Positions 41,309-49,726 of a stretch of DNA of 64,000 nt are shown one piece after another. Numbering within the stretch: position 1 is the stretch's first letter; each line of letters begins with the position of its first letter. The notes below the pieces were generated by a model, which was not told where the DNA came from, searched no databases, and worked only from the letters and a program-made list of their open reading frames with translations. This DNA comes from NP936 sp002726085 (GTDB lineage Bacteria; Acidobacteriota; Vicinamibacteria; Vicinamibacterales; UBA8438), in the NCBI GenBank assembly GCA_036012905.1, contig DASCQF010000109.1:62001-126000 (forward strand). Direction: 5' to 3'. The translations under genes were made by a program, and so were the position numbers.

Positions 41309-42273
41309 CCACACTCTCCGATTTCACCCGATATCTGCGGACCCGCTGCGCCGAGATCGACGCGGCGCTCGAAGCGGTGCTTCCGGTTCCACCGGCCTGT
41401 CCCCCGCCCATCGCCGAAGCGATGCGCTACAGCCTGTTCGCAGGGGGCAAGCGCCTGCGCCCGATCCTGACCCTGGCGGCGGCCGAGGCGGTGGTCGAGA
41501 GCGGTCACAGCGACCCGCACAGCCGCGACACCGGACTGGCGCTGGCGATGACAGCCGCCTGTGCGGTGGAGCTGATCCATACCTATTCCCTCGTACACGA
41601 CGACCTCCCGGACATGGATGACGACGACCTGCGGCGCGGGCGGCCCACTGCGCACGTCGTCTATGGGGCAGGTGTGGCGATCCTCTCCGGGGACGCGTTG
41701 CTGACTCAGGCGTTCGTTGCCCTGGCGCGGTGCCGGTCGGACGAACCGTCCGAGTTCGAACAGCGGCGTCTCCGCGCCATTGCCCGCATCGCCGAGGCGG
41801 CCGGTGCCGCCGGCATGGTCGGGGGTCAGGTGCTCGACCTGGCCGCAACCGGCACCGGACCCGGCGGCGAGGCCACGAGTCGGCGAAACGGATCCGAGGT
41901 AACCGCCCTTCGGGAAATGCACGAGCGCAAGACCGGCGCGCTGATCGGCGCGGCGGCGGTGACCGGGGCGATCCTGGCCGGGGGCGACGAGGCCGCTATC
42001 GAGGCTGTTGACCGATATGCGACGCACCTCGGTCTTGCGTTCCAGATCGTCGACGACATCCTCGACGTCGAGGGGAACGCCGCGGATCTGGGGAAGACCG
42101 CGGGCAAGGACGCCGCCGCCGGCAAGCCGACCTATCCCTCCGTCCATGGCCTCGACCGGTCGAAGGTGCTCGCTACCGAGGCCGTCAGCTCGGCGCGAGA
42201 AGCGCTGGCGACCGCGGGTCTTGGCGGTCGGCTGAACGAGATTGCCGAGTGGGTCGTCTCGCGGAGCCATTGA
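41305..42273 (+). CDS. ispA: farnesyl diphosphate synthase-type polyprenyl synthetase
   Basis: Prenyltransferase of 322 residues that chains isopentenyl units onto allylic diphosphates, probably to farnesyl diphosphate. The first aspartate-rich motif is HDDLPDMDDDDLRRGRPTAH (near 94; DDxxxxD type), and the second is QIVDDILD (near 246). GGKRLRP near residue 47 binds the diphosphate. The GTG overlaps the xseB stop (GTGA). Product chain length (C15 or C20) is not certain from sequence. Confidence 0.93.
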   Translation: MTTLSDFTRYLRTRCAEIDAALEAVLPVPPACPPPIAEAMRYSLFAGGKRLRPILTLAAAEAVVESGHSDPHSRDTGLALAMTAACAVELIHTYSLVHDDLPDMDDDDLRRGRPTAHVVYGAGVAILSGDALLTQAFVALARCRSDEPSEFEQRRLRAIARIAEAAGAAGMVGGQVLDLAATGTGPGGEATSRRNGSEVTALREMHERKTGALIGAAAVTGAILAGGDEAAIEAVDRYATHLGLAFQIVDDILDVEGNAADLGKTAGKDAAAGKPTYPSVHGLDRSKVLATEAVSSAREALATAGLGGRLNEIAEWVVSRSH

Positions 42274-42313
42274 AGTGAAGGTCTGGTGGAACGGTGTCGG
42301 AGCGAGACTGAGA

Positions 42314-42376
42314 CCGAAGCCGGCGACACCCTCCGGACTCTCCTGCCTTCTGCATTCTGACTTCTGACTTCTGACT
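42314..42376 (+). repeat. heptad-hairpin repeat R1, copy F
   Basis: GAAGCCGGCGACACCCTCCGG followed by CTCTCCTGC, CTTCTGC, ATTCTGA, CTTCTGA, CTTCTGA and CTCC. It lies 24 nt before the tlyA start, in the reverse sense to copies at gene 3' ends. Confidence 0.75.
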
Positions 42377-42400
42377 CCCCAGGGAGTTACAGAGCGACCA

Positions 42401-43153
42401 ATGCCCCGCGTCCGACTCGATACGCTGCTCCACACTCGTGGACTGGTCGACTCGCGCACGCGCGGACGGGCGTTGATCCTGGCCGGGCAGGTGCGAGTAG
42501 ACGGCCAAACCGCGACGAAGGCCGGCACGCTCGTACCAGCCAACGCCGATGTCACACTTGACCAGCCGGACCATCCATATGTGGGACGTGGCGGCGTCAA
42601 GCTGGCCCACGCACTTGACGAGCTCGGCATCGACCCGACCGGCGCGGTGGCGCTCGACATCGGCGCATCAACCGGCGGGTTCACCGACGTCCTGCTACGA
42701 CGGGGAGCGCGCACGGTCGTGGCCCTCGATGTCGGACATGGTCAGCTGGCGTGGAGCCTGCGCCGCGACCCGCGCGTGGTCGTACTCGAGCGGGTGCATA
42801 TCGCCACCGTGGCACCCGAGACGTTGCCACCGGCTCAGCGTCGCTTCGACGTCATCACGGTGGACGTCTCGTTCATTTCGATCCGGTATTTCATAGGCCG
42901 GCTGCCGATGCTGCTTCAGCCCGACGGGGATCTCGTCGCCCTCGTAAAGCCGCAGTTCGAAGCCGGACGCTCCGAAGTCGGGCGCGGCGGACTCGTGACG
43001 GACCCGGAGGTCCACACCCGCGTCGTGGCGGCTGTGGCGACCGCGGCCGCTGAGGTAGGATTGACACGCGTGGCGATGACGCCCTCACCGATCACCGGCG
43101 CCGAAGGCAACCGGGAATTCTTTCTCCATCTGCGACACACCGCCGAAACGTAA
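42401..43153 (+). CDS. tlyA: TlyA-family rRNA ribose methyltransferase
   Basis: TlyA-type protein of 250 residues with an N-terminal S4 RNA-binding domain (about 3-60, with RLDTLLHTRGLVDSRTRGRALILAGQV) and an FtsJ-like methyltransferase. Motif I is ALDIGASTGGFTDVLL (near 86), and VGRGGVKLAHAL precedes it. FDVITVDVSFIS and LVALVKPQFEAGR are conserved too. Family members 2'-O-methylate rRNA. The TAA overlaps the nadK ATG. The ribosome site is weak; an AGGGAG 14 nt before the ATG lies at the end of repeat R1-F. Confidence 0.92.
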   Translation: MPRVRLDTLLHTRGLVDSRTRGRALILAGQVRVDGQTATKAGTLVPANADVTLDQPDHPYVGRGGVKLAHALDELGIDPTGAVALDIGASTGGFTDVLLRRGARTVVALDVGHGQLAWSLRRDPRVVVLERVHIATVAPETLPPAQRRFDVITVDVSFISIRYFIGRLPMLLQPDGDLVALVKPQFEAGRSEVGRGGLVTDPEVHTRVVAAVATAAAEVGLTRVAMTPSPITGAEGNREFFLHLRHTAET

Positions 43154-44067
43154 TGTGTGCTGAGGCGTCCTCACCCGGGGCCACACTCCATCCGATCGCC
43201 ACGGTCGGCATCGTGGCGAAGACCGGTCTGCAGAACGCAGCGCCGGTCGTGCGCGACGTGGTGAACTGGCTCGAAGGGCGGAACTTGCGCCCGGTGGTAG
43301 AGGCGGGCACGGCGGTGCTGGCCGGATTGAGCTCAGTCCGGACCGCCGCGGCCTCAGGGCTCCCCGACGCGTCGGACCTGATCCTGGTTCTGGGCGGCGA
43401 TGGGACGCTGCTGGGAATGGCCCGGCAAATTGCCGCGGCGGAGAAAGACCCGCCCATCCTCGCCGTCAATTTTGGGAGCCTTGGGTTCCTGACCGAGATC
43501 ACGCTCCCGGAGCTCTTCGACGCGCTGGCTTCGGTCCTGGACGGCCGTGCGCGTGTCGACGAAAGAAAGATGTTGCGCTCGCGGACCGTACGGGGCGACG
43601 CCGTGCTGACGGAACAGATCGTGCTCAACGACGTGGTGATCACGAAAAGCGCGTTGTCCGGCATTCTCGACCTGTCGGTGTCGGTCGGGGACCAATTCGT
43701 GGCCAGATTCAAGGCCGATGGACTGATCATCGCGACACCAACCGGGTCGACCGCCTACAACCTTTCGGCCGGTGGCCCGATCGTGCACCCGCTCGTCAAC
43801 GCGGTTGTACTCACCCCGATCGCGCCGCACGCGCTCACGAACCGCCCGGTCGTCCTGCCCGAAACGTCGGCGATCCGCATCCAACCGGAGCCCAGTGACG
43901 GGCGCACCGAGGCCTTCGCCAGTTTCGACGGCCAGACCGGATACAAACTGGAAAGCGGCGACACTGTCATTGTGGAACGTGCCCCACGATCGTTGCGCAT
44001 GATTCGCGCCGCGTCGCGTCCCTACTTCGCGGTGCTCCGCGAGAAGCTCCGGTGGGCCGAACGCTAA
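43153..44067 (+). CDS. nadK: NAD kinase
   Basis: NAD kinase of 304 residues, phosphorylating NAD to NADP. Motifs are LVLGGDGTLLGMAR (near 77), NFGSLGFLTEI (near 105), LNDVVITK (near 157), and STAYNLSAGGPIVHP (near 198). The ATG overlaps the tlyA stop (TAATG), so the two are coupled, a common order in bacteria. The gene ends before a 220-bp gap with an R2 repeat. Confidence 0.95.
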   Translation: MCAEASSPGATLHPIATVGIVAKTGLQNAAPVVRDVVNWLEGRNLRPVVEAGTAVLAGLSSVRTAAASGLPDASDLILVLGGDGTLLGMARQIAAAEKDPPILAVNFGSLGFLTEITLPELFDALASVLDGRARVDERKMLRSRTVRGDAVLTEQIVLNDVVITKSALSGILDLSVSVGDQFVARFKADGLIIATPTGSTAYNLSAGGPIVHPLVNAVVLTPIAPHALTNRPVVLPETSAIRIQPEPSDGRTEAFASFDGQTGYKLESGDTVIVERAPRSLRMIRAASRPYFAVLREKLRWAER

Positions 44068-44110
44068 GTGGTCCCGGTCGTAGATACGGTCACGCACCGA
44101 GGGCGTCGAA

Positions 44111-44188
44111 GCGCCCGGTCCGCAAGGCGCGAGGAGGGAGCATACCGGCAGTATTCGACCGACAAGCAACGCCGCGGGATGGGATGCA
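44111..44188 (+). repeat. R2 dispersed repeat, copy 2
   Basis: About 78 bp related to 6972-7050, with GCGCCCGG, GCAAGGCGC, GAGGGAGCAT, GACCGA, AAGCAAC and GGGATGC in order. It lies in the noncoding gap between nadK and the glucan phosphorylase. Confidence 0.65.
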
Positions 44189-44287
44189 TCGGCGGCCGAA
44201 TGCGACCGTATTTGTGACCGGGGCCACTAAGCCCAGCACGTTCGCCCGTGTCGTGACCGAGACGGCGCGCCGAGCCAACGAGATCAG

Positions 44288-46456
44288 ATGACAACCCTAG
44301 GCCTCGACGGAATTGACTCGCTTCCGGCGCGCATCGAACGACTTGGCGAGCTCGCGCTCGATCTCTGGTGGAGCTGGAACCCGCACGCCCGGAACGTCTT
44401 CCGTCGTCTCGACTACACGCTCTGGCGATCGACTGACCACAACCCGGTGCGGATGCTCCGGCTGCTGCCACCCGCGGCACTCGAAAAGGCCAGCCGAGAC
44501 CCGATCTTCCTGGATCTCTACGACCATGCGCTAGCCGGCCTGGACCCGACCCGGACTGCCACCGGGACCTGGTGGAGCGAGCGGATGCCCGCGATGCCCG
44601 GCCGGTCGATCGCCTATTTCTCAGCCGAGTTCGCAATCCATCAGTCGCTACCGATCTACGCCGGCGGCCTTGGTGTGCTGGCGGGTGATATCTGCAAGGA
44701 GGGTAGCGACCTTGGGCTGCCGCTCCTCGGGGTCGGCTTCATGTACCCGCAGGGCTACTTCCACCAGCACGTGTCAGCCGACGGCTGGCAACAGGAAGGC
44801 TACGAACAGCTGAACTGGGCCGACGCGCCTGTGACCCCGGCGGTGACACCAGGTGGACGACCGTGTGTCGTCACGGTGCCGCTCGGTAGCCGTACGGTGA
44901 AGGTCTCGGTCTGGCGCGTGCGCCTCGGGCGCACCAAGCTGTATCTCCTCGACACCGGTCTCGAGGAAAACGCGCCGTGGGACCGGGAGCTCTCCGCCCG
45001 GCTGTACGGCGGCGACACCGAGACTCGTATCCAGCAAGAGATCATTCTTGGAGTCGGCGGCGTGCGGGCACTCCGAGCTCTGGGCTCCGACCCGGTGGTC
45101 TGGCATCTCAACGAGGGCCATGCCGCATTCGTCGTGCTCCAACGGATGCGCGAGCTGACCGAGCAGGGTCAGAGCTTCGAGACCGCCCTGGCCGAAGTGC
45201 GGCGAACAACGGTGTTCACCACGCACACACCTGTCCCGGCCGGACACGACACGTTCCCGTTCCGCCTCGTCGAAGCCCATCTCGCCGGCTGCTGGGGCAC
45301 GCTCAGAGGTCACCGTGAGGCGTTTCTGGCGCTGGGTAATTACGACAACGGCAGCGGCCCACACTTCAATATGACCGCGCTGGCATTGCGCACGGCCGGG
45401 CAGGTCAACGCCGTCAGCCAGCTCCATGCTGGCGTGACCAGACAAATGTGGGCGCCGATCTGGCCAGGCCTGAAGGACGACCGCCACCCGGTGCGCGCCC
45501 TGACAAACGGCATCCACATTGGAACGTGGGTGGCCAGCCGACTGGCGCAGCTGTTCGACCAGTATCTCGGCGCGAACTGGCGAGACCAGCGCGACGACGG
45601 GGTTTGGGACCGCGTGCGCGAGATTCCGGACACCGAGCTCTGGGGGGTTCGACAGGAATTGCGCCGGTATCTGTTCGATTTCATTCGCGAGAGGGCGCGT
45701 CAACGCTGGACCAACGAGCGGGTCGGCGGCGGCCAGGTCCTGGCTGCCGGGACACTGCTCGACCCAAACGCGCTGACCATCGGATTTGCCCGGAGGTTCA
45801 CCGAGTACAAGCGCCCCGAGCTCATCTTCACCGACCCCGAGCGACTGGCTCGCCTGCTGACCGCAGCCAAGCGACCGGTCCAGCTCGTGTTCGCGGGCAA
45901 GGCACACCCGGCCGATGATCCGGGTAAACATCATCTCCAGCACGTCTACCAGCGAGCGCTCGACGGTGCCTTCGGCGGGCGGGTGGCCTTCGTCGACGAC
46001 TACGACCTGCATGTCGCGCACTTCCTGGTCCAGGGCTGCGACGTCTGGCTCAACAACCCGCGCAAGCCGCTCGAGGCCAGTGGGACCAGCGGCATGAAGG
46101 CGGCCCTCAACGGCGTGCCACACCTGAGCATCGGAGACGGCTGGTGGGCGGAAGGATACGCCGGCGACAACGGTTGGCTCATCGACGGCGGCGAGCACCC
46201 GGACCGTGCCTCCACCGACGCCGCCGACGCCGACGCGCTTTACACGCTCCTCGAGCGGAAGGTGGTCCCGGCCTTCTACGACCGTGACGACGCCGATCTG
46301 CCCCGGCGATGGCTCGCGATTGTGCGACAGGCGATCCGCGCTGTCGCACCGCGCTTCACGACCCGGCGGATGGTGACTGAGTATGTCGAACAGATGTACG
46401 CACCGGCGATACGCGGCAGCGGGTACGAGTACCCGCAGGAGACAGGAGAAACCTGA
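44288..46456 (+). CDS. glgP: alpha-glucan phosphorylase (glycogen phosphorylase-like)
   Basis: GT35 phosphorylase of 722 residues that releases glucose-1-phosphate from alpha-1,4-glucans, using pyridoxal phosphate. The N-terminus LALDLWWSWNPHA (near 28) marks the shorter bacterial/archaeal branch (TIGR02094). AYFSAEFAIHQSLPIYAGGLGVLAGD, WHLNEGHAAF, TTHTPVPAGHD and GFARRFTEYKRP are seen. The PLP lysine is in EASGTSGMKAALNG (near 610). The last seven residues and stop fall within an R1 heptad repeat. No other glycogen gene is nearby. Confidence 0.93.
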   Translation: MTTLGLDGIDSLPARIERLGELALDLWWSWNPHARNVFRRLDYTLWRSTDHNPVRMLRLLPPAALEKASRDPIFLDLYDHALAGLDPTRTATGTWWSERMPAMPGRSIAYFSAEFAIHQSLPIYAGGLGVLAGDICKEGSDLGLPLLGVGFMYPQGYFHQHVSADGWQQEGYEQLNWADAPVTPAVTPGGRPCVVTVPLGSRTVKVSVWRVRLGRTKLYLLDTGLEENAPWDRELSARLYGGDTETRIQQEIILGVGGVRALRALGSDPVVWHLNEGHAAFVVLQRMRELTEQGQSFETALAEVRRTTVFTTHTPVPAGHDTFPFRLVEAHLAGCWGTLRGHREAFLALGNYDNGSGPHFNMTALALRTAGQVNAVSQLHAGVTRQMWAPIWPGLKDDRHPVRALTNGIHIGTWVASRLAQLFDQYLGANWRDQRDDGVWDRVREIPDTELWGVRQELRRYLFDFIRERARQRWTNERVGGGQVLAAGTLLDPNALTIGFARRFTEYKRPELIFTDPERLARLLTAAKRPVQLVFAGKAHPADDPGKHHLQHVYQRALDGAFGGRVAFVDDYDLHVAHFLVQGCDVWLNNPRKPLEASGTSGMKAALNGVPHLSIGDGWWAEGYAGDNGWLIDGGEHPDRASTDAADADALYTLLERKVVPAFYDRDDADLPRRWLAIVRQAIRAVAPRFTTRRMVTEYVEQMYAPAIRGSGYEYPQETGET

Positions 46457-46474
46457 CGGCTTCGCCGGCCTCGG
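46436..46474 (-). repeat. heptad-hairpin repeat R1, copy G, overlapping the glgP stop
   Basis: CAGGAGACAGGAGAAACCTG, then ACGGCTTCGCCGGCCTCGG. The heptads begin inside the last codons of glgP and the hairpin follows the stop. In gene direction it is the same as copies A, B, C and D. Confidence 0.7.
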
Positions 46475-46556
46475 CCTACCCCTGCCCTGAGACGGAGTTG
46501 TCAGGACGTCGGGATTCCAGCGAGGAGCAGACTCGCCGAACAACGCGGCGTCCGAT

Positions 46557-46952
46557 TCACTGGCCGCTGATCGGGGGGTGGTGGAGAATCTGGATGGTAT
46601 TGCCGTCGGGATCGAACAGGTAGAGGGACCGGGCCCCGTCGCGGTGCGTGCGTGGGCGCGCCTTGAACCGCACGCCATGCGCATCGAGATACGTGGCCCA
46701 GCGGTCGACGTCCTCCGGCTCCCGAACGAGCAGGCCCAAGTGGTCGAGCCGACCAGCCTCCCACGAACGATCGGGACCGGCCCGATGCAGGGCCAGGTTG
46801 TCGGTGCCCGAGGTCAAATAGACGTTGTCCGGGTCCGGCTCCCATTCAACCCGGAAACCCAGCCGGTCGATGTAGAAGCTCTTCATCTCGTCGAACGCCC
46901 GCGCAAAGAGCGCCAGATGCCGCAACCCCAGGTGAGCTGGTCGCTCAGTCAT
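46557..46952 (-). CDS. VOC/glyoxalase superfamily protein
   Basis: Vicinal-oxygen-chelate protein of 131 residues with two beta-alpha-beta-beta-beta halves. LRHLALFARAFDEMKSFYIDRLGF begins the first; LDHLGLLVREPEDVDRWATYLDAHGV begins the second; SLYLFDPDGNTIQILHHPP ends it. Metal-ligand candidates are histidine 12, histidine 70 and a glutamate or glutamine at the end. Substrate is unknown. It has no Shine-Dalgarno; TAGACT lies 6 nt before the ATG, a likely leaderless arrangement. It is divergent from the zinc-ribbon gene 53 bp away. Confidence 0.8.
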   Translation of the reverse strand: MTERPAHLGLRHLALFARAFDEMKSFYIDRLGFRVEWEPDPDNVYLTSGTDNLALHRAGPDRSWEAGRLDHLGLLVREPEDVDRWATYLDAHGVRFKARPRTHRDGARSLYLFDPDGNTIQILHHPPISGQ

Positions 46953-46958
46953 TCCGTC

Positions 46959-46964
46959 AGTCTA
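46959..46964 (-). promoter_or_regulatory. possible -10 box of leaderless VOC gene
   Basis: TAGACT on the minus strand, 6 nt before the ATG at 46952. No -35 match was found. Confidence 0.4.
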
Positions 46965-46993
46965 CTCGCTCGCGCTACGGCGGGTCTCTGAAC

Positions 46994-46999
46994 TAAGAT
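46994..46999 (+). promoter_or_regulatory. possible -10 box of leaderless zinc-ribbon gene
   Basis: TAAGAT, 6 nt before the ATG at 47006. With the facing box at 46959 it makes a compact back-to-back promoter pair in a 53-bp gap. Confidence 0.4.
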
Positions 47000-47005
47000 C
47001 TCGGG

Positions 47006-47464
47006 ATGTCTCCACGGTCGGCCGCCCAGGCGCGATGTGCGTTGTGCGGTGTCAAGGATGTATCCGAGCCCCGTAGCGAGGCGAAGTATTGCCGCGACTG
47101 CTGGGACAAGAAGATAGCCGTCGAGGACATCGTCGCCAGGGAGTTCGCCCTCAAGCGATACATCCGGGCCCACAGCGCCGAGAAGTACCTCGTGTATCAT
47201 TCGACGCTGAAACGGCCGTGTGGCCAACTCATCGTCGTCGACGACGGCTACGACCTGTTCCTGACTTTGGTGCTGTATCCCAGCTTCGCCTGGGACGAGG
47301 CGGCGTATCATCTCGAAGGCGACCCAGAGGGCCGGTCATTCGTGGAGATTTTGGTCGACGTGGTGGCGGCCGAGGTGATCGAGCCGTGGGGCGGCGGAAA
47401 GTGGCACCTGGAGATTTTCCATTCCAGAGACGCCGAGCCCGAGGACTGGAACGGAGAAATGTGA
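47006..47464 (+). CDS. hypothetical protein with N-terminal zinc ribbon
   Basis: Protein of 152 residues. CALC (near 11) and CRDC (near 31) are 16 residues apart and look like a zinc ribbon. The rest is a compact alpha/beta domain with YLVYHSTLKRPCGQLIVVDDGYDLFLTLVLYP and a C-terminal GGGKWHLEIFHS. No transmembrane part. I do not recognise a named family. There is no ribosome site; TAAGAT sits 6 nt before the ATG, so the mRNA may be leaderless. The next gene, a lipoprotein, is on the same strand 77 bp on. Confidence 0.6.
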   Translation: MSPRSAAQARCALCGVKDVSEPRSEAKYCRDCWDKKIAVEDIVAREFALKRYIRAHSAEKYLVYHSTLKRPCGQLIVVDDGYDLFLTLVLYPSFAWDEAAYHLEGDPEGRSFVEILVDVVAAEVIEPWGGGKWHLEIFHSRDAEPEDWNGEM

Positions 47465-47540
47465 CGTTGAGGTTTCGGGCGACGCACCATATAATGCGCC
47501 CGACGTGTTGTGAATCAGAGCAATCCGGAGGTCAACAACT

Positions 47541-48089
47541 ATGAGACGCCTGAATCTAACGGCGCTACTCGGTTCGGTGGTGGTCGTCATGCTCTCGGTC
47601 GGTTGTGCGGGCGGCGAGGCCGCGGACAGCGTAGAGGTGGCAGCGCCGGCCGTGGAGATCGGGCTGCGCGAATTGCTCGACAGCCAGCCCGACTCGCGGC
47701 TGGTCGCGGCCATGCGCGGTCCGGGGCAGGTCGGCTATCTACAGCCGCGGTCGCGACGCGACGGTAACGACATGGTGACGACATTCCGGATCAAGAACAT
47801 CTCGACCGGCGCGCTCGCGGGCTTCAAGGTGGACGAATTCTGGTATGACGACGCCGGCGACACCGTGACCGGAGGCTCCTTCCGAAAGCGGGAGCCGTTC
47901 CTGCCGGAAGAGGTCATAGAGGTGGAGTTGCGGATTCCGCGCAACTCGCGGATGTCGCGTAGCAACTACGAATTCAGCCACCAGAACGGCCTAGTCGAGG
48001 CCAACCTCTTCGATGAGATGGAGGAGCCGACGCCGATGGAGGAAGCGGCCGAAGAGACCGACGCCGCCGCAGAGACCCCGGCACGCTAG
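47541..48089 (+). CDS. predicted lipoprotein
   Basis: Exported protein of 182 residues with a lipobox (LSVGC, cysteine 22) after a hydrophobic signal, so it should be lipid-anchored to a membrane. The mature part has a beta-sandwich feel (TTFRIKNISTGALAGFKVDEFWYDDAGD) like FxLYD or DUF3426-type domains, and ends in an acidic, alanine-rich tail. GGAGG lies 9 nt before the ATG. Function unknown. Confidence 0.65.
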   Translation: MRRLNLTALLGSVVVVMLSVGCAGGEAADSVEVAAPAVEIGLRELLDSQPDSRLVAAMRGPGQVGYLQPRSRRDGNDMVTTFRIKNISTGALAGFKVDEFWYDDAGDTVTGGSFRKREPFLPEEVIEVELRIPRNSRMSRSNYEFSHQNGLVEANLFDEMEEPTPMEEAAEETDAAAETPAR

Positions 48090-48120
48090 CCTACAGCCCC
48101 TCGACCCTCTCGAACCTGAC

Positions 48121-48159
48121 GAAGGCGCCCGCGAACCCAGACGTTCGCGCGGCGCCTTC
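48121..48159 (+). terminator. terminator-like hairpin after the lipoprotein gene
   Basis: GAAGGCGCCCGCGAA pairs with TTCGCGCGGCGCCTTC with one bulge, around a short loop. It starts 32 nt after the stop. Only a weak T content follows, so it may need Rho or protect the mRNA end. Confidence 0.5.
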
Positions 48160-48506
48160 TCGCTGTGCGGCCTGCCGCTCACCATCCTGTCTGGAGCGCG
48201 CCGAGGCCGCGCGTCGCCGTTCCGGCCGCCCCGCCCTCGCACCAGACTCCTCGAGTGATGCGAATCGGGTCTGGCGCGTCAACTTTTGTTCGCGGTGCTT
48301 TTGCTCTCGTGTCGCTCAGAGAGTCTGGCCACCCGCGTAGCGGGGCCCTTGAAGAATGGTCGCCTAGCGAGGCGGGAGCCGACGGCATCTGGGTGATCTG
48401 AGGCGGAACCTCGCTAGAACCCTCCGTTCCAACCTTCCGACATAGCCCGGCGTCCTAACAAGAGAGGATGGAGAATTACCTGCCAACGGCCGACGGCGTG
48501 GCCACT

Positions 48507-48514
48507 GCTATACT
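48507..48514 (+). promoter_or_regulatory. extended -10 box of the M24 peptidase gene (leaderless)
   Basis: The box TATACT at 48509-48514 is preceded by TGC, as in extended -10 promoters, and lies 7 nt before ATG 48522. Transcription would begin at or next to the start codon. Confidence 0.5.
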
Positions 48515-48521
48515 GCCCGCC

Positions 48522-49703
48522 ATGAGGCTGGATATTGCCGCGGTACAGCGCGCGCTACGCGACGACGGTCTCGACGCGTGGCTGTTGTACGACTTTCACG
48601 GCTCAAATCCGATCGCTCGCCGGGTGACCGGGCTGAACGCAGCAGCCAAGCTGACGACACGGCGCTGGTACTATCTGATTCCGGCCGACGGCGCGCCACG
48701 GGCGCTCGTGCACGCGATCGAAGACGACCGCCTCGATCATCTTCCCGGAGACAAGACCCGGTATGCGCGGCACGGCGAGCTCGACGCGGGACTGCGCGCG
48801 CTGCTGATCGGCTGCGCGTCCGTGGCGATGGAGTTCTCGCCCGGGTGCGCCATACCCTACGTCTCACGGGTCGACGCCGGCACGGTCGATTCGATCCGCG
48901 CGCTCGGTGTCGAAGTGCTATCGTCAGGCGACCTGGTCCAGCGGTTCGAAGCAGTCTGGGACGCGGCGGCGCTCGAGTCCCACGAGACCGCCTCCCGAGC
49001 GCTCTATGCCATCAAAGACCGAGCATTCGACCTGGTGACCCAGCGGATGCGTGACGGCGATTCGGTCACCGAGCTGGAGGTCCAGGACGCGATGGCCGGC
49101 TGGTTCGAGCAGGAGGGCCTGATCAGCGACTCCCGCCCGGTGGTGGCGGCACAAGAGAACGCGGGCGACCCACACTACCTGCCGACACGCGAGCGGCATC
49201 GGGTCATCGACCCCGGCGTGGTACTGCTGCTCGATCTGTGGGGCAAACTGCCCACACCGGGAGCGGTCTATGCCGACATCACGTGGATGGGATTCACCGG
49301 GACCACCGTGCCGACCCGGTATGCCAAGGCGTTCACCGTGATCCGAGAGGGACGTGACGCGGCGGTCTCACTGGTCGAGCAGGCGGTGCGCGACCGTCGC
49401 GAGCTACGCGGCTGGGAAGTCGACCGAGCAACACGCGATCTAGTTACCGCGGCCGGACTCGGGGACCATTTCATCCACCGAACAGGACATAGTCTGGGAG
49501 AGGAAGTCCATGGCAACGGCGCGCATCTCGACGATTTCGAGACGCACGACGAGCGCCGGCTGCTCCCGGGCACCGGCGTGACCGTCGAGCCCGGCGTGTA
49601 TTTCGAGGACTTCGGTCTCCGAACAGAAGTCAACCTGCACATCGGGCAGGAATCGGCGACCGTCACAGGTCCCTTGCAGACGGAAATCAGGACGTTGAGG
49701 TAA
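48522..49703 (+). CDS. M24-family metallopeptidase (Xaa-Pro dipeptidase-like)
   Basis: Pita-bread-fold peptidase of 393 residues. After a creatinase-type N-domain come the metal-ligand segments VLLLDLWGKLPT (first aspartate), YADITWMGF, HRTGHSLGEEVHGNGAHLDDF (histidine) and GVTVEPGVYFEDFGLRTEVN (glutamates). It likely cuts X-Pro or similar dipeptides, or acts on creatinase-like substrates. ATG 48522 is preferred over 48468 because the N-domain begins there and an extended -10 box ends 7 nt before it, implying a leaderless transcript. Confidence 0.85.
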   Translation: MRLDIAAVQRALRDDGLDAWLLYDFHGSNPIARRVTGLNAAAKLTTRRWYYLIPADGAPRALVHAIEDDRLDHLPGDKTRYARHGELDAGLRALLIGCASVAMEFSPGCAIPYVSRVDAGTVDSIRALGVEVLSSGDLVQRFEAVWDAAALESHETASRALYAIKDRAFDLVTQRMRDGDSVTELEVQDAMAGWFEQEGLISDSRPVVAAQENAGDPHYLPTRERHRVIDPGVVLLLDLWGKLPTPGAVYADITWMGFTGTTVPTRYAKAFTVIREGRDAAVSLVEQAVRDRRELRGWEVDRATRDLVTAAGLGDHFIHRTGHSLGEEVHGNGAHLDDFETHDERRLLPGTGVTVEPGVYFEDFGLRTEVNLHIGQESATVTGPLQTEIRTLR

Positions 49704-49726
49704 GGTAGGGAGAGTGGAGGAGCAGG

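Larger units (their letters stand above)
48090..48521. other. 432-bp intergenic region with hairpins and repeat fragments
   Basis: It holds a long hairpin after the lipoprotein gene (48121-48159), a CCCGCGTAGCGGGG palindrome near 48334 related to R3/R4, and GAGGCGGAACCTCGCTAG near 48399 related to the hairpin after xseA. No gene is supported; an ATG at 48468 in frame with the peptidase has AGAGG touching it, too close to serve. Confidence 0.5.

Noticed and set aside
48468..48521. Earlier ATG for the M24 peptidase
   Set aside because: AGAGG touches the ATG, the added 18 residues do not match the family start, and a -10 box lies within them.
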